From assembly GCA_035491935.1 (NCBI GenBank), contig DATJJW010000254.1, positions 1 to 18,075 of the forward strand: a stretch of DNA of 18,075 nt, written 5' to 3'. The position numbers and the translations under genes were made by a program. Source of the DNA: DATJJW01 sp035491935 (lineage in GTDB: Bacteria; Pseudomonadota; Alphaproteobacteria; ATCC43930; CGMCC-115725). Shown piece after piece: positions 1 to 7,593 of this stretch (positions are counted from its first letter, which is position 1; the number at the start of each line of letters is the position of its first letter). The notes beneath the pieces were generated by a model. The model was not told the DNA's origin. It did no database searches and was given only the letters and a program-made list of their open reading frames with translations.

Positions 1-2
1 AG

Positions 3-713
3 CTGCAGAATGCCGAACGCGTGGCCTATGATCGCGGCATGGCCGAGGGCGAGCAGGCGGCGTTCGGCCGGATCGAGGCGCGGCTGGCGGCGGCGACCGA
101 ATCCCTGGGCTACGTCCTGCGCGATGCCGCGCGCGAGCAGAAGACGGAGATCGCCCGCATCGAGACCCAGGCGGCGGGCCTCGTCATGCTATGCCTCAAC
201 AAGATGTTTCCTCTATGCTCGACCCTGACGGGTACGAAGGAGATCGAGGCGCTGATCCGCGAAGCCTTCACCCAGGCCCTGGATGAGCCGCGCATCGTGG
301 TACGCTGCGCCGCCGGGTTGCGCGATATGCTCGAACCCAGGGTGGCGGAAAGTGCCGCGGCGGCGGGCTATGAGGGCCGGCTGAGCGTCATCGGCGCCCC
401 AGATCTGCCTGAGACGGATTGCCGGGTCGAATGGGCGGCAGGCGGCATCAGCCGTGATGTCGGCGCCTTCCTGGCCGCGACGGAAACCGCGATACGCCAG
501 GCCTTCCCGGCGGTCGAGGTGCCCGAGGCACCTCAGCCAGCAGCCCCCCTGCCGGCGGAAACAGCCCCTGAGACATTTGCGCCCGAATCCAAGGCGCCTG
601 AAGCACCTGAAACCGACATCCCAGTGGAAACTGGCACAGTGGAATCCGGCACGGCGGAATGTAGCCCGGCGGAATCTGGCCCGACCGAGGGCGTCAAGGA
701 GATCAAGGAATGA
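3..713 (+). CDS. fliH: Flagellar assembly protein FliH/FlbE (5' partial)
   Basis: The reading frame is open to the window edge, so the N-terminus is missing; 236 residues are visible. FliH binds the export ATPase FliI, restrains it, and tethers it to the C-ring at the cytoplasmic base of the flagellum. What shows this is an Ala/Glu/Arg-rich coiled-coil start with the FliH-like AYDRGMAEGE pattern. A globular part follows to about residue 165, with the FliH-type segment DCRVEWAAGGISRDV near residues 140-155. After that comes an unusually long acidic, proline-rich tail (about 65 residues) ending in four VE(T/S)GT-like pentapeptides. The gene overlaps fliN by ATGA, and its last codons contain the fliN ribosome binding site (AAGGA, 696-700). 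In Caulobacter the homologue FlbE also precedes fliN and flbD. FliH assignment rests on this context plus weak family resemblance. Confidence 0.82.
   Translation: MQNAERVAYDRGMAEGEQAAFGRIEARLAAATESLGYVLRDAAREQKTEIARIETQAAGLVMLCLNKMFPLCSTLTGTKEIEALIREAFTQALDEPRIVVRCAAGLRDMLEPRVAESAAAAGYEGRLSVIGAPDLPETDCRVEWAAGGISRDVGAFLAATETAIRQAFPAVEVPEAPQPAAPLPAETAPETFAPESKAPEAPETDIPVETGTVESGTAECSPAESGPTEGVKEIKE
624..683 (+). repeat. Four 15-bp tandem repeats in the fliH tail
   Basis: Four in-frame 15-bp units begin at 624, 639, 654 and 669. They encode VETGT, VESGT, AECSP and AESGP. Unit length is a multiple of three, so copy-number change would lengthen or shorten the acidic tail of FliH without breaking the frame. 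Confidence 0.8.
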
Positions 714-1045
714 GCGGCAGCAGCGACGACATGCTCCATCTTTCGGAGCTGGACACCGACGGCAAGATGCCGCCGCCCGACACCAAGGCGCCGCAGAACG
801 CCAAGGAACTGGAAGCCGTCTACGAGATCCCGGTCCAGGTCTCGGCCGTGCTGGGACGGGCCACCATGCAGGTGAGCCAGCTCCTGAAGCTCGGCCGCGG
901 CGCCGTGGTCGAGCTCGACCGCAAGGTCGGCGAGGCGATCGACATCTATGTCAACAACCGCCTGGTCGCACGCGGCGAGGTCGTGGTGGTCGACGAGAAG
1001 CTCGGCGTGACCATGACCGAGATCGTCAAGTCGGAGCGGAGCTGA
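710..1045 (+). CDS. fliN: Flagellar motor switch protein FliN
   Basis: 111 aa, the usual size for a short FliN. FliN forms the lower part of the C-ring, takes part in rotation switching, and docks the FliH-FliI complex. Residues 1-35 are a polar, low-complexity linker. Residues 37-107 are a SpoA domain, with typical IPVQVSAVLGR, LLKLGRGAVVELD and VNNRLVARGEVVVVDEKLGV segments. The start ATG at 710 overlaps the fliH stop (ATGA). AAGGA at 696-700 lies 9 nt upstream, so translation is probably coupled to fliH. Nothing is odd about it, and the assignment is secure. Confidence 0.95.
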   Translation: MSGSSDDMLHLSELDTDGKMPPPDTKAPQNAKELEAVYEIPVQVSAVLGRATMQVSQLLKLGRGAVVELDRKVGEAIDIYVNNRLVARGEVVVVDEKLGVTMTEIVKSERS

Positions 1046-1052
1046 TCCGGCC

Positions 1053-2036
1053 ATGGCCAAGCCCGGCAGCCGTTCGATGCCTGCAGGTCCGCTATCCGAG
1101 CGCCCCATGCCCGAGCTGCGGGTCGACACCCGCACCGGCGCCCTGAGCGCAGCCCCGGGGAGCGTGGCCGCGTCCCAGAAGCCCATCGGCGAGAAGCCGG
1201 ATGCCGAGAAGCCCTCGCCGGTCGACAAGAACGCCGATTTCGAGATCGGCCCGCTGGTCGAAAGCGAACGCGACTGGGCGAGCATCGGCGGCATCGCCAT
1301 CGGCCTGGTGCTGGTGCTGAGTGCCATGGTGCTGGGCGGCGCGCTGCCGGCCTATGCCGATCTGCCCGCCTTCCTGATGGTGTTCGGCGGCACCGCGGCC
1401 GTTACGCAGATCAGCTTCTCGATGGAAGACACCCGCAACCTGCCGGGCATCCTGCGCACCGCCTTCCTGCGCCGCCATCCCGACCCCTCGGAAGCGGCGA
1501 TGCGGCTGGTGGCGCTGGCCGACAAGGCGCGCGGCGGCGGCTTCTTCGCCTTGGAGAGATACCTGCCGCAGCTGGGCGACGATCCGTTCCTGGTCAAGTC
1601 GATGGCGCTTATCGTCGACAATACGGATGCGACGACGATCGAGAGCGAGCTGCGCGTCGAACTGCAGGCGACGATCCAGCGCCATGGCCGTGCCGCCGCC
1701 ATGTTGCGCCGTGCCGGAGAAGTGGCGCCGGCCATGGGCCTGATCGGCACGCTGATCGGCCTGGTGCAGATGCTGCTCAACCTCGACAACCCATCCAGCA
1801 TCGGCCCCGCCATGGCGGTCGCCATCCTGGCCACGCTCTATGGCGCCATGCTGGCGAACATGGTGCTGCTGCCGCTCGCCCACAAGCTGGAACGCAACAC
1901 CCATGCGGAGGCTCTGATCGCCAATCTGACGATCATGGCCGCCGTGTCGATCGCGTTCCAGGAGAACCCGCGCCGGACGGAGGTGGTGTTGAACAGCATC
2001 CTGCCGCCGGTCGACCGCATCGCGTTTTTTGATTGA
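1053..2036 (+). CDS. motA: MotA/PomA-type flagellar stator (proton/sodium channel) subunit
   Basis: 327 aa inner-membrane protein. With a MotB/PomB partner it would form the ion-conducting stator that drives rotation. Residues 1-75 are a charged, proline-rich cytoplasmic extension that typical MotA/PomA (about 250-295 aa) lack. TM1 is near 79-99, TM2 103-122, TM3 225-246 and TM4 251-274. The TM2-TM3 loop is cytoplasmic and charged. The signature APAMGLIGTLIGLVQML (225-241) and the IGPAMAVAILATLYGAMLAN segment (250-269) resemble PomA/MotA strongly, including the conserved prolines. It starts 7 nt after fliN. A later ATG at 1107 is possible and would shorten the extension by 18 residues. No motB lies in the window. 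A general MotA/TolQ/ExbB role is the alternative, but flagellar context and motifs favour a stator. Whether protons or sodium are used cannot be read here. Confidence 0.88.
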   Translation: MAKPGSRSMPAGPLSERPMPELRVDTRTGALSAAPGSVAASQKPIGEKPDAEKPSPVDKNADFEIGPLVESERDWASIGGIAIGLVLVLSAMVLGGALPAYADLPAFLMVFGGTAAVTQISFSMEDTRNLPGILRTAFLRRHPDPSEAAMRLVALADKARGGGFFALERYLPQLGDDPFLVKSMALIVDNTDATTIESELRVELQATIQRHGRAAAMLRRAGEVAPAMGLIGTLIGLVQMLLNLDNPSSIGPAMAVAILATLYGAMLANMVLLPLAHKLERNTHAEALIANLTIMAAVSIAFQENPRRTEVVLNSILPPVDRIAFFD

Positions 2037-2064
2037 ACCGCATGAACGGACAAGGATCGTAACC

Positions 2065-3438
2065 ATGCGACTGCTCATCGTCGGCCCACTTTCGGGCTAT
2101 ATCAGCGCCGCCAGCAAGATTGCGATGGCGCGCGGGGCCAAGGTCGTGCAGGTCGACGACATCGAGCGCGGCATGACCCTGCTGAGAGGCGGCCAGGGAG
2201 CGGACGTCATCATGATCGACATCAAGCTGGATGTCGGCCATATGATCCGCGCCCTGAAGGACGAGCGCATCCACGTGCCGGTCGTCGCCTGCGGCATCGG
2301 CGCCGACACCGGTGCCGCCGTGCGCGCCATCAAGGCCGGCGCCAAGGAATACATCCCCCTGCCCCCGGACGCGCAGCTGATCGCAAGCGTGCTGGAGGCC
2401 GTGACGGCGGAAAGCCACGCCGTGATCTTCCGCGACCCGGCCATGGCCCAGGTGTTGCGTTTCGCCGATCAGGTGGCGCCCTCGGATGCCAGCGTGCTGG
2501 TCACCGGCGAATCCGGCACCGGCAAGGAGGTGATGGCCCGCTACATCCATCGCCGCTCGCGCCGCGCCGGCCAGGCCTTCATCTCGGTCAACTGTGCCGC
2601 CATTCCGGAACAGCTGCTGGAATCCGAACTCTTCGGCCATGAGAAGGGCGCCTTCACCGGCGCCGTCGCCCGGCGCCTCGGCAAGTTCGAGGAGGCCAAT
2701 GGCGGCACGCTGCTCCTGGACGAAGTGACCGAGATGCATCCGCGGCTGCAGGCGAAGCTGCTGCGCGCGATCCAGGAGCGCGAGATCGACCGGGTCGGCG
2801 GCACGCAGCCGGTGCGCGTCGACATCCGCCTCATCGCGACCTCGAACCGCAACCTGGAAGAAGCCGTGCGCAACGGCGATTTCCGCGAGGACCTCTATTT
2901 CCGCCTCAACGTCGTCAATCTGGCCTTGCCGCCGCTACGCGAGCGTCCGCGCGACGTCGAGCTCCTGGCCGAGCATTTCGCCAGGAAATATGCCGAACAG
3001 AACGGCTACGACTACAAGGGCCTGTCGGACAATGCTCGGACGGCGCTGCAGCGCCATCATTGGCGCGGCAATGTCCGCGAGCTGGAGAACACAGTGCATC
3101 GCGCGGTACTGCTCTCGGGCGACACCATGATCGACTTGGAGGCCATCCTGCTGACCGGTGCCGCCACGAAGGCGGCGCCCGAGGCCGGCCTCGCCGCCAC
3201 CGCCGTCGCGATCACCGAAAGCGGCCAGCCCGCGGTTTCGACCCTGGTCGGCCGCACCGTGGCCGATGTCGAGCGCGATTTGATCCTGGAGACGCTGCAA
3301 CACTGCCTGGGCAACCGCACCCATGCGGCCGGCATCCTCGGCATCTCGATCCGCACCTTGCGCAACAAGCTTCAGCAATACCGCGAGGAAGGCACCTTGG
3401 TGCCGATGCCCGGCGAGCCGGAAGCGGCGCGGGTCTGA
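2065..3438 (+). CDS. flbD: Sigma-54 dependent flagellar transcription activator FlbD
   Basis: 457 aa cytoplasmic bacterial enhancer-binding protein that activates sigma-54 flagellar promoters (hook and late genes in Caulobacter). I chose the ATG at 2065 over an upstream in-frame start at 2029: MRLLIVG is the FlbD family start, AAGGA (2052-2056) sits 8 nt before it, and 2029 lies inside motA. Residues 1-115 are a receiver-like domain with one candidate Asp (D52) but no acidic pair at its first strand. Residues 123-365 are the AAA+ domain: Walker A GESGTGKE (148-155), sigma-54 loop GAFTGA (195-200), Walker B GGTLLLDE (213-220), and arginine-rich sensor region near 274-293. A Fis-type helix-turn-helix lies at about 402-440. 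It follows motA by 28 bp. In Caulobacter FlbD is controlled by FliX rather than by phosphorylation; no fliX is in the window. Confidence 0.95.
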   Translation: MRLLIVGPLSGYISAASKIAMARGAKVVQVDDIERGMTLLRGGQGADVIMIDIKLDVGHMIRALKDERIHVPVVACGIGADTGAAVRAIKAGAKEYIPLPPDAQLIASVLEAVTAESHAVIFRDPAMAQVLRFADQVAPSDASVLVTGESGTGKEVMARYIHRRSRRAGQAFISVNCAAIPEQLLESELFGHEKGAFTGAVARRLGKFEEANGGTLLLDEVTEMHPRLQAKLLRAIQEREIDRVGGTQPVRVDIRLIATSNRNLEEAVRNGDFREDLYFRLNVVNLALPPLRERPRDVELLAEHFARKYAEQNGYDYKGLSDNARTALQRHHWRGNVRELENTVHRAVLLSGDTMIDLEAILLTGAATKAAPEAGLAATAVAITESGQPAVSTLVGRTVADVERDLILETLQHCLGNRTHAAGILGISIRTLRNKLQQYREEGTLVPMPGEPEAARV

Positions 3439-3463
3439 GTGGGCGGAACGGCGATCCGACGGT

Positions 3464-3493
3464 CAGATAGATGACAGGCAGATAGATGGCGGA
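3464..3493 (+). repeat. Duplicated start region of flhA (two 15-bp units)
   Basis: The 10-mer CAGATAGATG occurs at 3464-3473 and again at 3479-3488; over 15 bp the two units agree at 12 positions. The second copy contains the flhA start codon. The ATG in the first copy (3471) opens a four-codon ORF (MTGR) whose TAG at 3483-3485 abuts the flhA ATG at 3486. This may affect initiation by reinitiation, which is inference. Confidence 0.7.
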
Positions 3494-5603
3494 GACCTCA
3501 TCTCCTCTGGTGCGCCTGCCGGCAGAGCTGCCGCCATGGTCGAAGAACATCCTCGGCGCGATCATGCGCGGCGAAATCGCGATGGCGCTGGGCGTCGTCG
3601 CGATCCTGGTCGTGCTCATCCTGCCCATGCCCAGGATGCTGCTCGACATCTCGCTCGCCATGTCGATCACCTTCTCGGTGCTGATCCTCATGGTCGTGCT
3701 GTTCATCGAAAAGCCGCTGGATTTCTCGTCGTTCCCGACCATCCTGCTGCTCTCGACCATGCTCCGGCTGTCGCTCAACCTGGCCTCGACCAGGTTGATC
3801 CTGGGTCATGGCAATGAGGGGACGGCGGCGGCCGGCAAGGTGATCGAAGCCTTCGGCCAGTTCGTGATGTCGGGCAATTTCGTCATCGGCGTGATCGTGT
3901 TCGCGATCCTGGTGACGGTGAACTTCGTCGTCATCACCAAGGGTTCCGGCCGTATTGCCGAAGTGGCCGCGCGCTTCACCTTGGACAGCTTGCCCGGCAA
4001 GCAGCTCGCCATCGACGCCGATCTCGGCGCCGGCATGATCGATGAGATGACGGCAAGGAAGCGCCGTTCCGACCTCGAAGCCGAAAGCGCCTTCTTCGGC
4101 GCCATGGACGGTGCGTCGAAATTCGTGCGCGGCGACGCGGTCGCCGGCCTCATCATCACCGGCATCAACATCGTCGCCGGCATCATCATCGGCGTCGTGC
4201 AGCGGAACATGCCGCTCAGCTCGGCGCTCAACACCTACACCATCCTGACCGTCGGCGACGGTCTGGTTTCGCAGATCCCGGCGCTGGTCGTCTCGACCGC
4301 CGCCGGTATCATGGTGTCGAAGGGCAATATCCGCGGCTCCGCTGACCAGGCGATCTTCGGCCAGTTCTCGGCCCATCCGATGGCGCTGGGCATGGCCTCG
4401 TTCCTGGCCTGCCTGCTGGCGCTGATGCCCGGCATCCCGATGTTCCCGTTCCTGATGCTGGGCACCATCGCCGGCTGGGGCGCTTACATGGCGCCGAGGC
4501 TCAAGGCCAAGCGCGAGGCGGCGCTGAACGCCGATATCGCCGCGGCCGCCCCGGCGGCACCGGTCAAGGAAGAACCGATCACCACCGCGCTGCAGATCGA
4601 CATGGTGCGGCTGGAGCTGGGCTACGGGCTGCTGCCGCTGATCAACGACGAACGCGGCACGCGGCTCACCGACCAGATCAAGGCGCTGCGCCGCCAGCTT
4701 GCCGGCGACATGGGCTTCATCATGCCGGCGGTGCGCATCCAGGACAATTTGCAGCTCCCGGCCAACAGCTACGTCATCCGCATGAAGGAGATCGAGGCGG
4801 GCCGTGGCGAGGTGCGCGTCAACATGCTGCTGGTCATGGATCCGCGCGGCGAGCCGATCACCCTGCCCGGCGAGCGCACGGTCGAGCCGACCTTCGGCCT
4901 GCCCGCCATGTGGGTGGCCGAGCATCTGCGCGAGGAGGCGACGTTCCGTGGCCTGACCGTCGTCGATCCACAGACGGTCATCACGACGCATCTGACCGAG
5001 CTCATCAAGGACAACATGCCGGAGCTGCTGTCCTACAGCGAGACGCAGAAGCTCCTGAACGAGGTCGACAAGGACCATCAGAAGCTGCTGGGCGAGCTGG
5101 TGCCGGCGCTGATCTCGACCGGCGGCATCCAGCGCGTGCTGCAGAACCTGCTGCAGGAGCGCGTGTCGGTCAGGGATCTTCCGACCATCCTCGAAGGCGT
5201 ATCGGAAGCCTGCGGCTACACGCGCAACATCACCTCGATCACCGAGCATGTCCGCGCGCGTCTCGCCCGCCAGATCAGCGACAACAACACCGGCGAGGGC
5301 GGCTACATCCCTCTCGTCACCCTCTCCCCGCAATGGGAGCAGACCTTCGCGGAATCGATCGTCGTCCATGGCGAGGAGCGGCAGCTCTCCATGCCGCCAT
5401 CCAAGCTCCAGGAGTTCATCGCCGCGATCCGCCAGACCTACGAACGCTTCGCCATGGTCGGCGAAACGCCAGTACTGCTGACCAGCCCGACCGTGCGCCC
5501 CTATGTCCGTTCGATCATCGAACGTTTCCGCGCCAGCACGGTGGTGATGTCGCAAAACGAGGTCCATCCGAAGGCGCGCATCAAAACCTTAGGACAATTA
5601 TAA
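3486..5603 (+). CDS. flhA: Flagellar export gate protein FlhA
   Basis: 705 aa, the normal length for FlhA. It is the inner-membrane core of the flagellar type III export apparatus and uses proton motive force to move rod, hook and filament subunits. The N-terminal half carries the membrane segments (about 34-52, 54-75, 128-150, 218-239, 297-335). The FHIPEP-type loop between TM4 and TM5 holds the typical KGSGRIAEVAARFTLDSLPG (152-171) and AIDADLGAGMIDEMTA (175-190) stretches, then KFVRGDAVAGLIITGIN. The C-terminal cytoplasmic ring domain (about 345-705) receives chaperone-substrate complexes. Its start lies 47 bp after flbD, directly behind a four-codon mini-ORF. No strong ribosome binding site is seen, so coupling to upstream translation is plausible. 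Identity is certain from sequence; injectisome homologues are excluded by context. Confidence 0.97.
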   Translation: MAETSSPLVRLPAELPPWSKNILGAIMRGEIAMALGVVAILVVLILPMPRMLLDISLAMSITFSVLILMVVLFIEKPLDFSSFPTILLLSTMLRLSLNLASTRLILGHGNEGTAAAGKVIEAFGQFVMSGNFVIGVIVFAILVTVNFVVITKGSGRIAEVAARFTLDSLPGKQLAIDADLGAGMIDEMTARKRRSDLEAESAFFGAMDGASKFVRGDAVAGLIITGINIVAGIIIGVVQRNMPLSSALNTYTILTVGDGLVSQIPALVVSTAAGIMVSKGNIRGSADQAIFGQFSAHPMALGMASFLACLLALMPGIPMFPFLMLGTIAGWGAYMAPRLKAKREAALNADIAAAAPAAPVKEEPITTALQIDMVRLELGYGLLPLINDERGTRLTDQIKALRRQLAGDMGFIMPAVRIQDNLQLPANSYVIRMKEIEAGRGEVRVNMLLVMDPRGEPITLPGERTVEPTFGLPAMWVAEHLREEATFRGLTVVDPQTVITTHLTELIKDNMPELLSYSETQKLLNEVDKDHQKLLGELVPALISTGGIQRVLQNLLQERVSVRDLPTILEGVSEACGYTRNITSITEHVRARLARQISDNNTGEGGYIPLVTLSPQWEQTFAESIVVHGEERQLSMPPSKLQEFIAAIRQTYERFAMVGETPVLLTSPTVRPYVRSIIERFRASTVVMSQNEVHPKARIKTLGQL

Positions 5604-5706
5604 GAATGCGGGCTTCACTATGGGTTCGGGCCCAATTCCGGGGATGCGGGCGTAACGAGCAGGATATGCGCCGCATGACGACCCGCCGGCGCGAAAGTAA
5701 GGCCGC
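5604..5706 (+). other. flhA-flhF gap with inverted repeat and mini-ORF
   Basis: This 103-bp gap is the widest in the flagellar cluster up to flhG. It contains ATGCGG and CCGCAT as inverted arms around a 21-nt spacer. It also holds a 14-codon ORF beginning at 5666. I see no convincing promoter: TATAAG lies at the flhA stop (5599-5604) but has no matching -35 hexamer. There is no T-run terminator. Confidence 0.45.
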
Positions 5707-5710
5707 ATGA
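5666..5710 (+). CDS. 14-codon basic leader ORF coupled to flhF
   Basis: A tiny ORF with sequence MRRMTTRRRESKAA ends in a TGA that overlaps the flhF ATG (ATGA at 5707-5710). An internal ATG at 5675 has AGGA (5661-5664) at a 10-nt spacing, which suits initiation better than the first ATG. It has five arginines in 14 residues. Whether it is translated is unknown. The parallel with other mini-ORF junctions in this cluster suggests a translation-coupling leader rather than a functional peptide. It could also be chance in GC-rich DNA. Confidence 0.35.
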   Translation: MRRMTTRRRESKAA

Positions 5711-6735
5711 GGCTGAAGACATTCACCGCTGCCTCTCTGGCCGAGGCAATGACCATGGTCCGCGACGCCTTCGGCGACGACGCGATCATCGTCTCGACCG
5801 AAGAGAGCGAATTCGGCTTCAAGATCGTCACCGCCGTCGAGGAACCCTTCGAGGACGAGTTCAACGGCTTCGGCACCTTCGGCGCCGATCATTACGCGAC
5901 CGATCCCGCCGCCGATCCGGTCGAGATCATCCATGAATCGCTGCTGAACCAAGGCCTGCCCTCGACGTTGATGGAGCGCCTGATCGAGGCAAGCTTCACC
6001 GCCGGTTCAGACCAGCCGATCGAGGCGCTGACCGGGGCCTTGCGCCTGGTCTTCCAGTTCCGCCCGCTGCAGGAGGATTATCGCCCCGGCCAGGCGCTCA
6101 TGCTGGTCGGCATGCCCGGCAGCGGCAAGACCGTGACCGTCGCCAAGCTGGCCGCGCGCGCCGTCTTCGCCAACCACAAGGTCCGGCTGATCACCGCCGA
6201 CACGGTACGCGCCGGGGCGGTCGAACAGCTCGACGCCTTCGCCCGGCTGATGAAGGTGCCGCTGCATACGGTCGAGACCGGACGCGAATTGGGCGAGATC
6301 CTGGGCCGCGCCGATCCCGACGAGCTGGTCCTGGTCGATTCGCCCGGCACCAACCCTTATTCGGTGAACGAGATGGCCGAGCTGGCCGGACTGGTACGCG
6401 GCCAGCCGATCGAGACCGTCCTGGTCCAGGCGGCGGGCATGGATTCGGCCCAGGCCATCGACCAGGCGCGCAGCTTCTCCGCCTTGGGCTGCTCGCGCCT
6501 CCTGGTCACCCAGCTCGACATGACCCGACGCTATGGCGCCATGCTGGCCGGCGCCGATGCCGCACGCCTGCCCTTCTGCGATTTCAGCAATACGGCTGCC
6601 ATTCATGAAGGGCTGACCTTCATCGATCCGGGCCGGATGGCAAGCATGCTTCTCCCGCAATTTGCGGCTGCACAGGCCGCGCCCTCCGCTCCCGATCCGA
6701 CGACCCAATCGGCGTTTCAAGGTTACCGTTCATGA
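5707..6735 (+). CDS. flhF: Flagellar biosynthesis GTPase FlhF (SRP family)
   Basis: 342 aa, short for FlhF (often 390-480). FlhF is an SRP-type GTPase that marks the cell pole for assembly of a polar flagellum. The start MRLKTFTAASLAEAM is the FlhF hallmark (B domain), and AAGG lies just upstream. Residues about 75-120 form a helical N domain. The NG domain has G1 GMPGSGKT (135-142), the SRP-type DTVRAGAVEQLDAFA (165-179), DSPG (211-214) where SRP GTPases usually have DTAG, and TQLD (268-271) where TKLD is usual. These G3/G4 departures suggest altered nucleotide handling. The stop overlaps the flhG start (ATGA, 6732-6735), so the pair is probably made in a fixed ratio. The family call is firm; the functional effect of the changed motifs is inference. 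Confidence 0.92.
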   Translation: MRLKTFTAASLAEAMTMVRDAFGDDAIIVSTEESEFGFKIVTAVEEPFEDEFNGFGTFGADHYATDPAADPVEIIHESLLNQGLPSTLMERLIEASFTAGSDQPIEALTGALRLVFQFRPLQEDYRPGQALMLVGMPGSGKTVTVAKLAARAVFANHKVRLITADTVRAGAVEQLDAFARLMKVPLHTVETGRELGEILGRADPDELVLVDSPGTNPYSVNEMAELAGLVRGQPIETVLVQAAGMDSAQAIDQARSFSALGCSRLLVTQLDMTRRYGAMLAGADAARLPFCDFSNTAAIHEGLTFIDPGRMASMLLPQFAAAQAAPSAPDPTTQSAFQGYRS

Positions 6736-7568
6736 CCACCTCGACCGATACCCCGGCCTCGACCGATCAAACGGCGCAGGCACCTTCGCAGCCGGCAATC
6801 CCGCAGGCGGCGCCCGTCGTGGTTCCGACCAACCTCTACGCCATCGCCTCGGGCAAGGGCGGCGTCGGCAAGACCTGGTTCTCCTGTACGCTCGCCCATG
6901 CGCTGGCCCGGGCCGGGCGCAAGGCGTTGCTGTTCGACGGCGATCTGGGGCTGGCCAATGTCGATGTGCAGCTGGGCGTCATGCCGCGCAAGGATCTGGG
7001 GACAGTGCTATCCGGCCGCGCCACCCTGGCCGAAGCGATCACGCCCTTCCCCGATGGCGGCTTCGACATCGTCGCCGGCCGTTCCGGCACCGGCTCGCTC
7101 GCTCATGTCGCGCCCTCGCGCCTGGCGGGCCTACGCAACGATCTGGGCGCCTTGTCGCATAATTACGACTGCGTACTGATGGATATGGGCGCCGGCATCG
7201 AGCGCACCATCCGCTCCTTCACCAACCAGGCGCGTGCCTGCTTCGTGCTGACCACGGACGAACCGACGGCCATCACCGATGCCTATGCCTTCATCAAGGT
7301 GACCGCCATGGAGCGGCCCAACGCCGACATCCGGGTCGTGGTCAACATGGCGAGCTCTTTGGCGGATGGCGAACGCACCTATGGCGTGCTGCTGCGCGCC
7401 TGCCGGGAATTCCTCAAGATCGAGCCGACGCTGGCCGGCGTCATCCGCCGCGATTCCTATGTCCGCGAAAGCATCCGCAAGCAGACCTCGCTGCTCACTC
7501 GCTTCCCCAACAGCGACGCGGCCGCCGATATCGAGGCCGTCGCCCACCAGTTCCTGAAACTGGCCTGA
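6732..7568 (+). CDS. flhG: MinD-like ATPase FlhG/FleN, flagellar number regulator
   Basis: 278 aa ParA/MinD-type ATPase. FlhG normally limits flagellar number, working with FlhF and the C-ring. Residues 1-32 are a disordered Thr/Pro/Ala/Gln-rich tail. The deviant Walker A GKGGVGKT is at 41-48, with the MinD-type DGDLGLANVDVQLG at 69-82 and the switch II/Walker B region VLMDMGAG at 148-155. The MinD-like Asn after strand 6 is seen in VVVNMASS (202-209). The C-terminal amphipathic helix (about 263-278) could be a membrane-targeting sequence. The N-terminal DQAxxLR motif that stimulates FlhF GTPase in characterised FlhG proteins is absent; only a TDQTAQ stretch is seen. It is translationally coupled to flhF. 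Its size and motifs fit the family well. Confidence 0.93.
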   Translation: MTTSTDTPASTDQTAQAPSQPAIPQAAPVVVPTNLYAIASGKGGVGKTWFSCTLAHALARAGRKALLFDGDLGLANVDVQLGVMPRKDLGTVLSGRATLAEAITPFPDGGFDIVAGRSGTGSLAHVAPSRLAGLRNDLGALSHNYDCVLMDMGAGIERTIRSFTNQARACFVLTTDEPTAITDAYAFIKVTAMERPNADIRVVVNMASSLADGERTYGVLLRACREFLKIEPTLAGVIRRDSYVRESIRKQTSLLTRFPNSDAAADIEAVAHQFLKLA

Positions 7569-7593
7569 GCGCGGGCGGGAAGCGGCCGGCGTC

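Noticed and set aside
2029..2064. In-frame upstream start for flbD
   Set aside because: It lies inside motA, lacks a ribosome binding site, and adds residues before the family's MRLLIVG start.
1092..2078. 328-codon minus-strand frame opposite motA
   Set aside because: Antisense to a clear MotA/PomA sequence; the translation is Gln/His/Arg-rich and shadow-like.
3498..5567. 689-codon open frame on the minus strand opposite flhA
   Set aside because: The opposite strand is a full-length, unmistakable FlhA. The antisense translation is His/Asp/Arg/Gln-rich low-complexity with no family signature, as expected of GC-rich coding DNA.
5599..5604. TATAAG at the flhA stop as a -10 box for flhF
   Set aside because: No -35 hexamer at suitable spacing, and flhF is probably cotranscribed from upstream.
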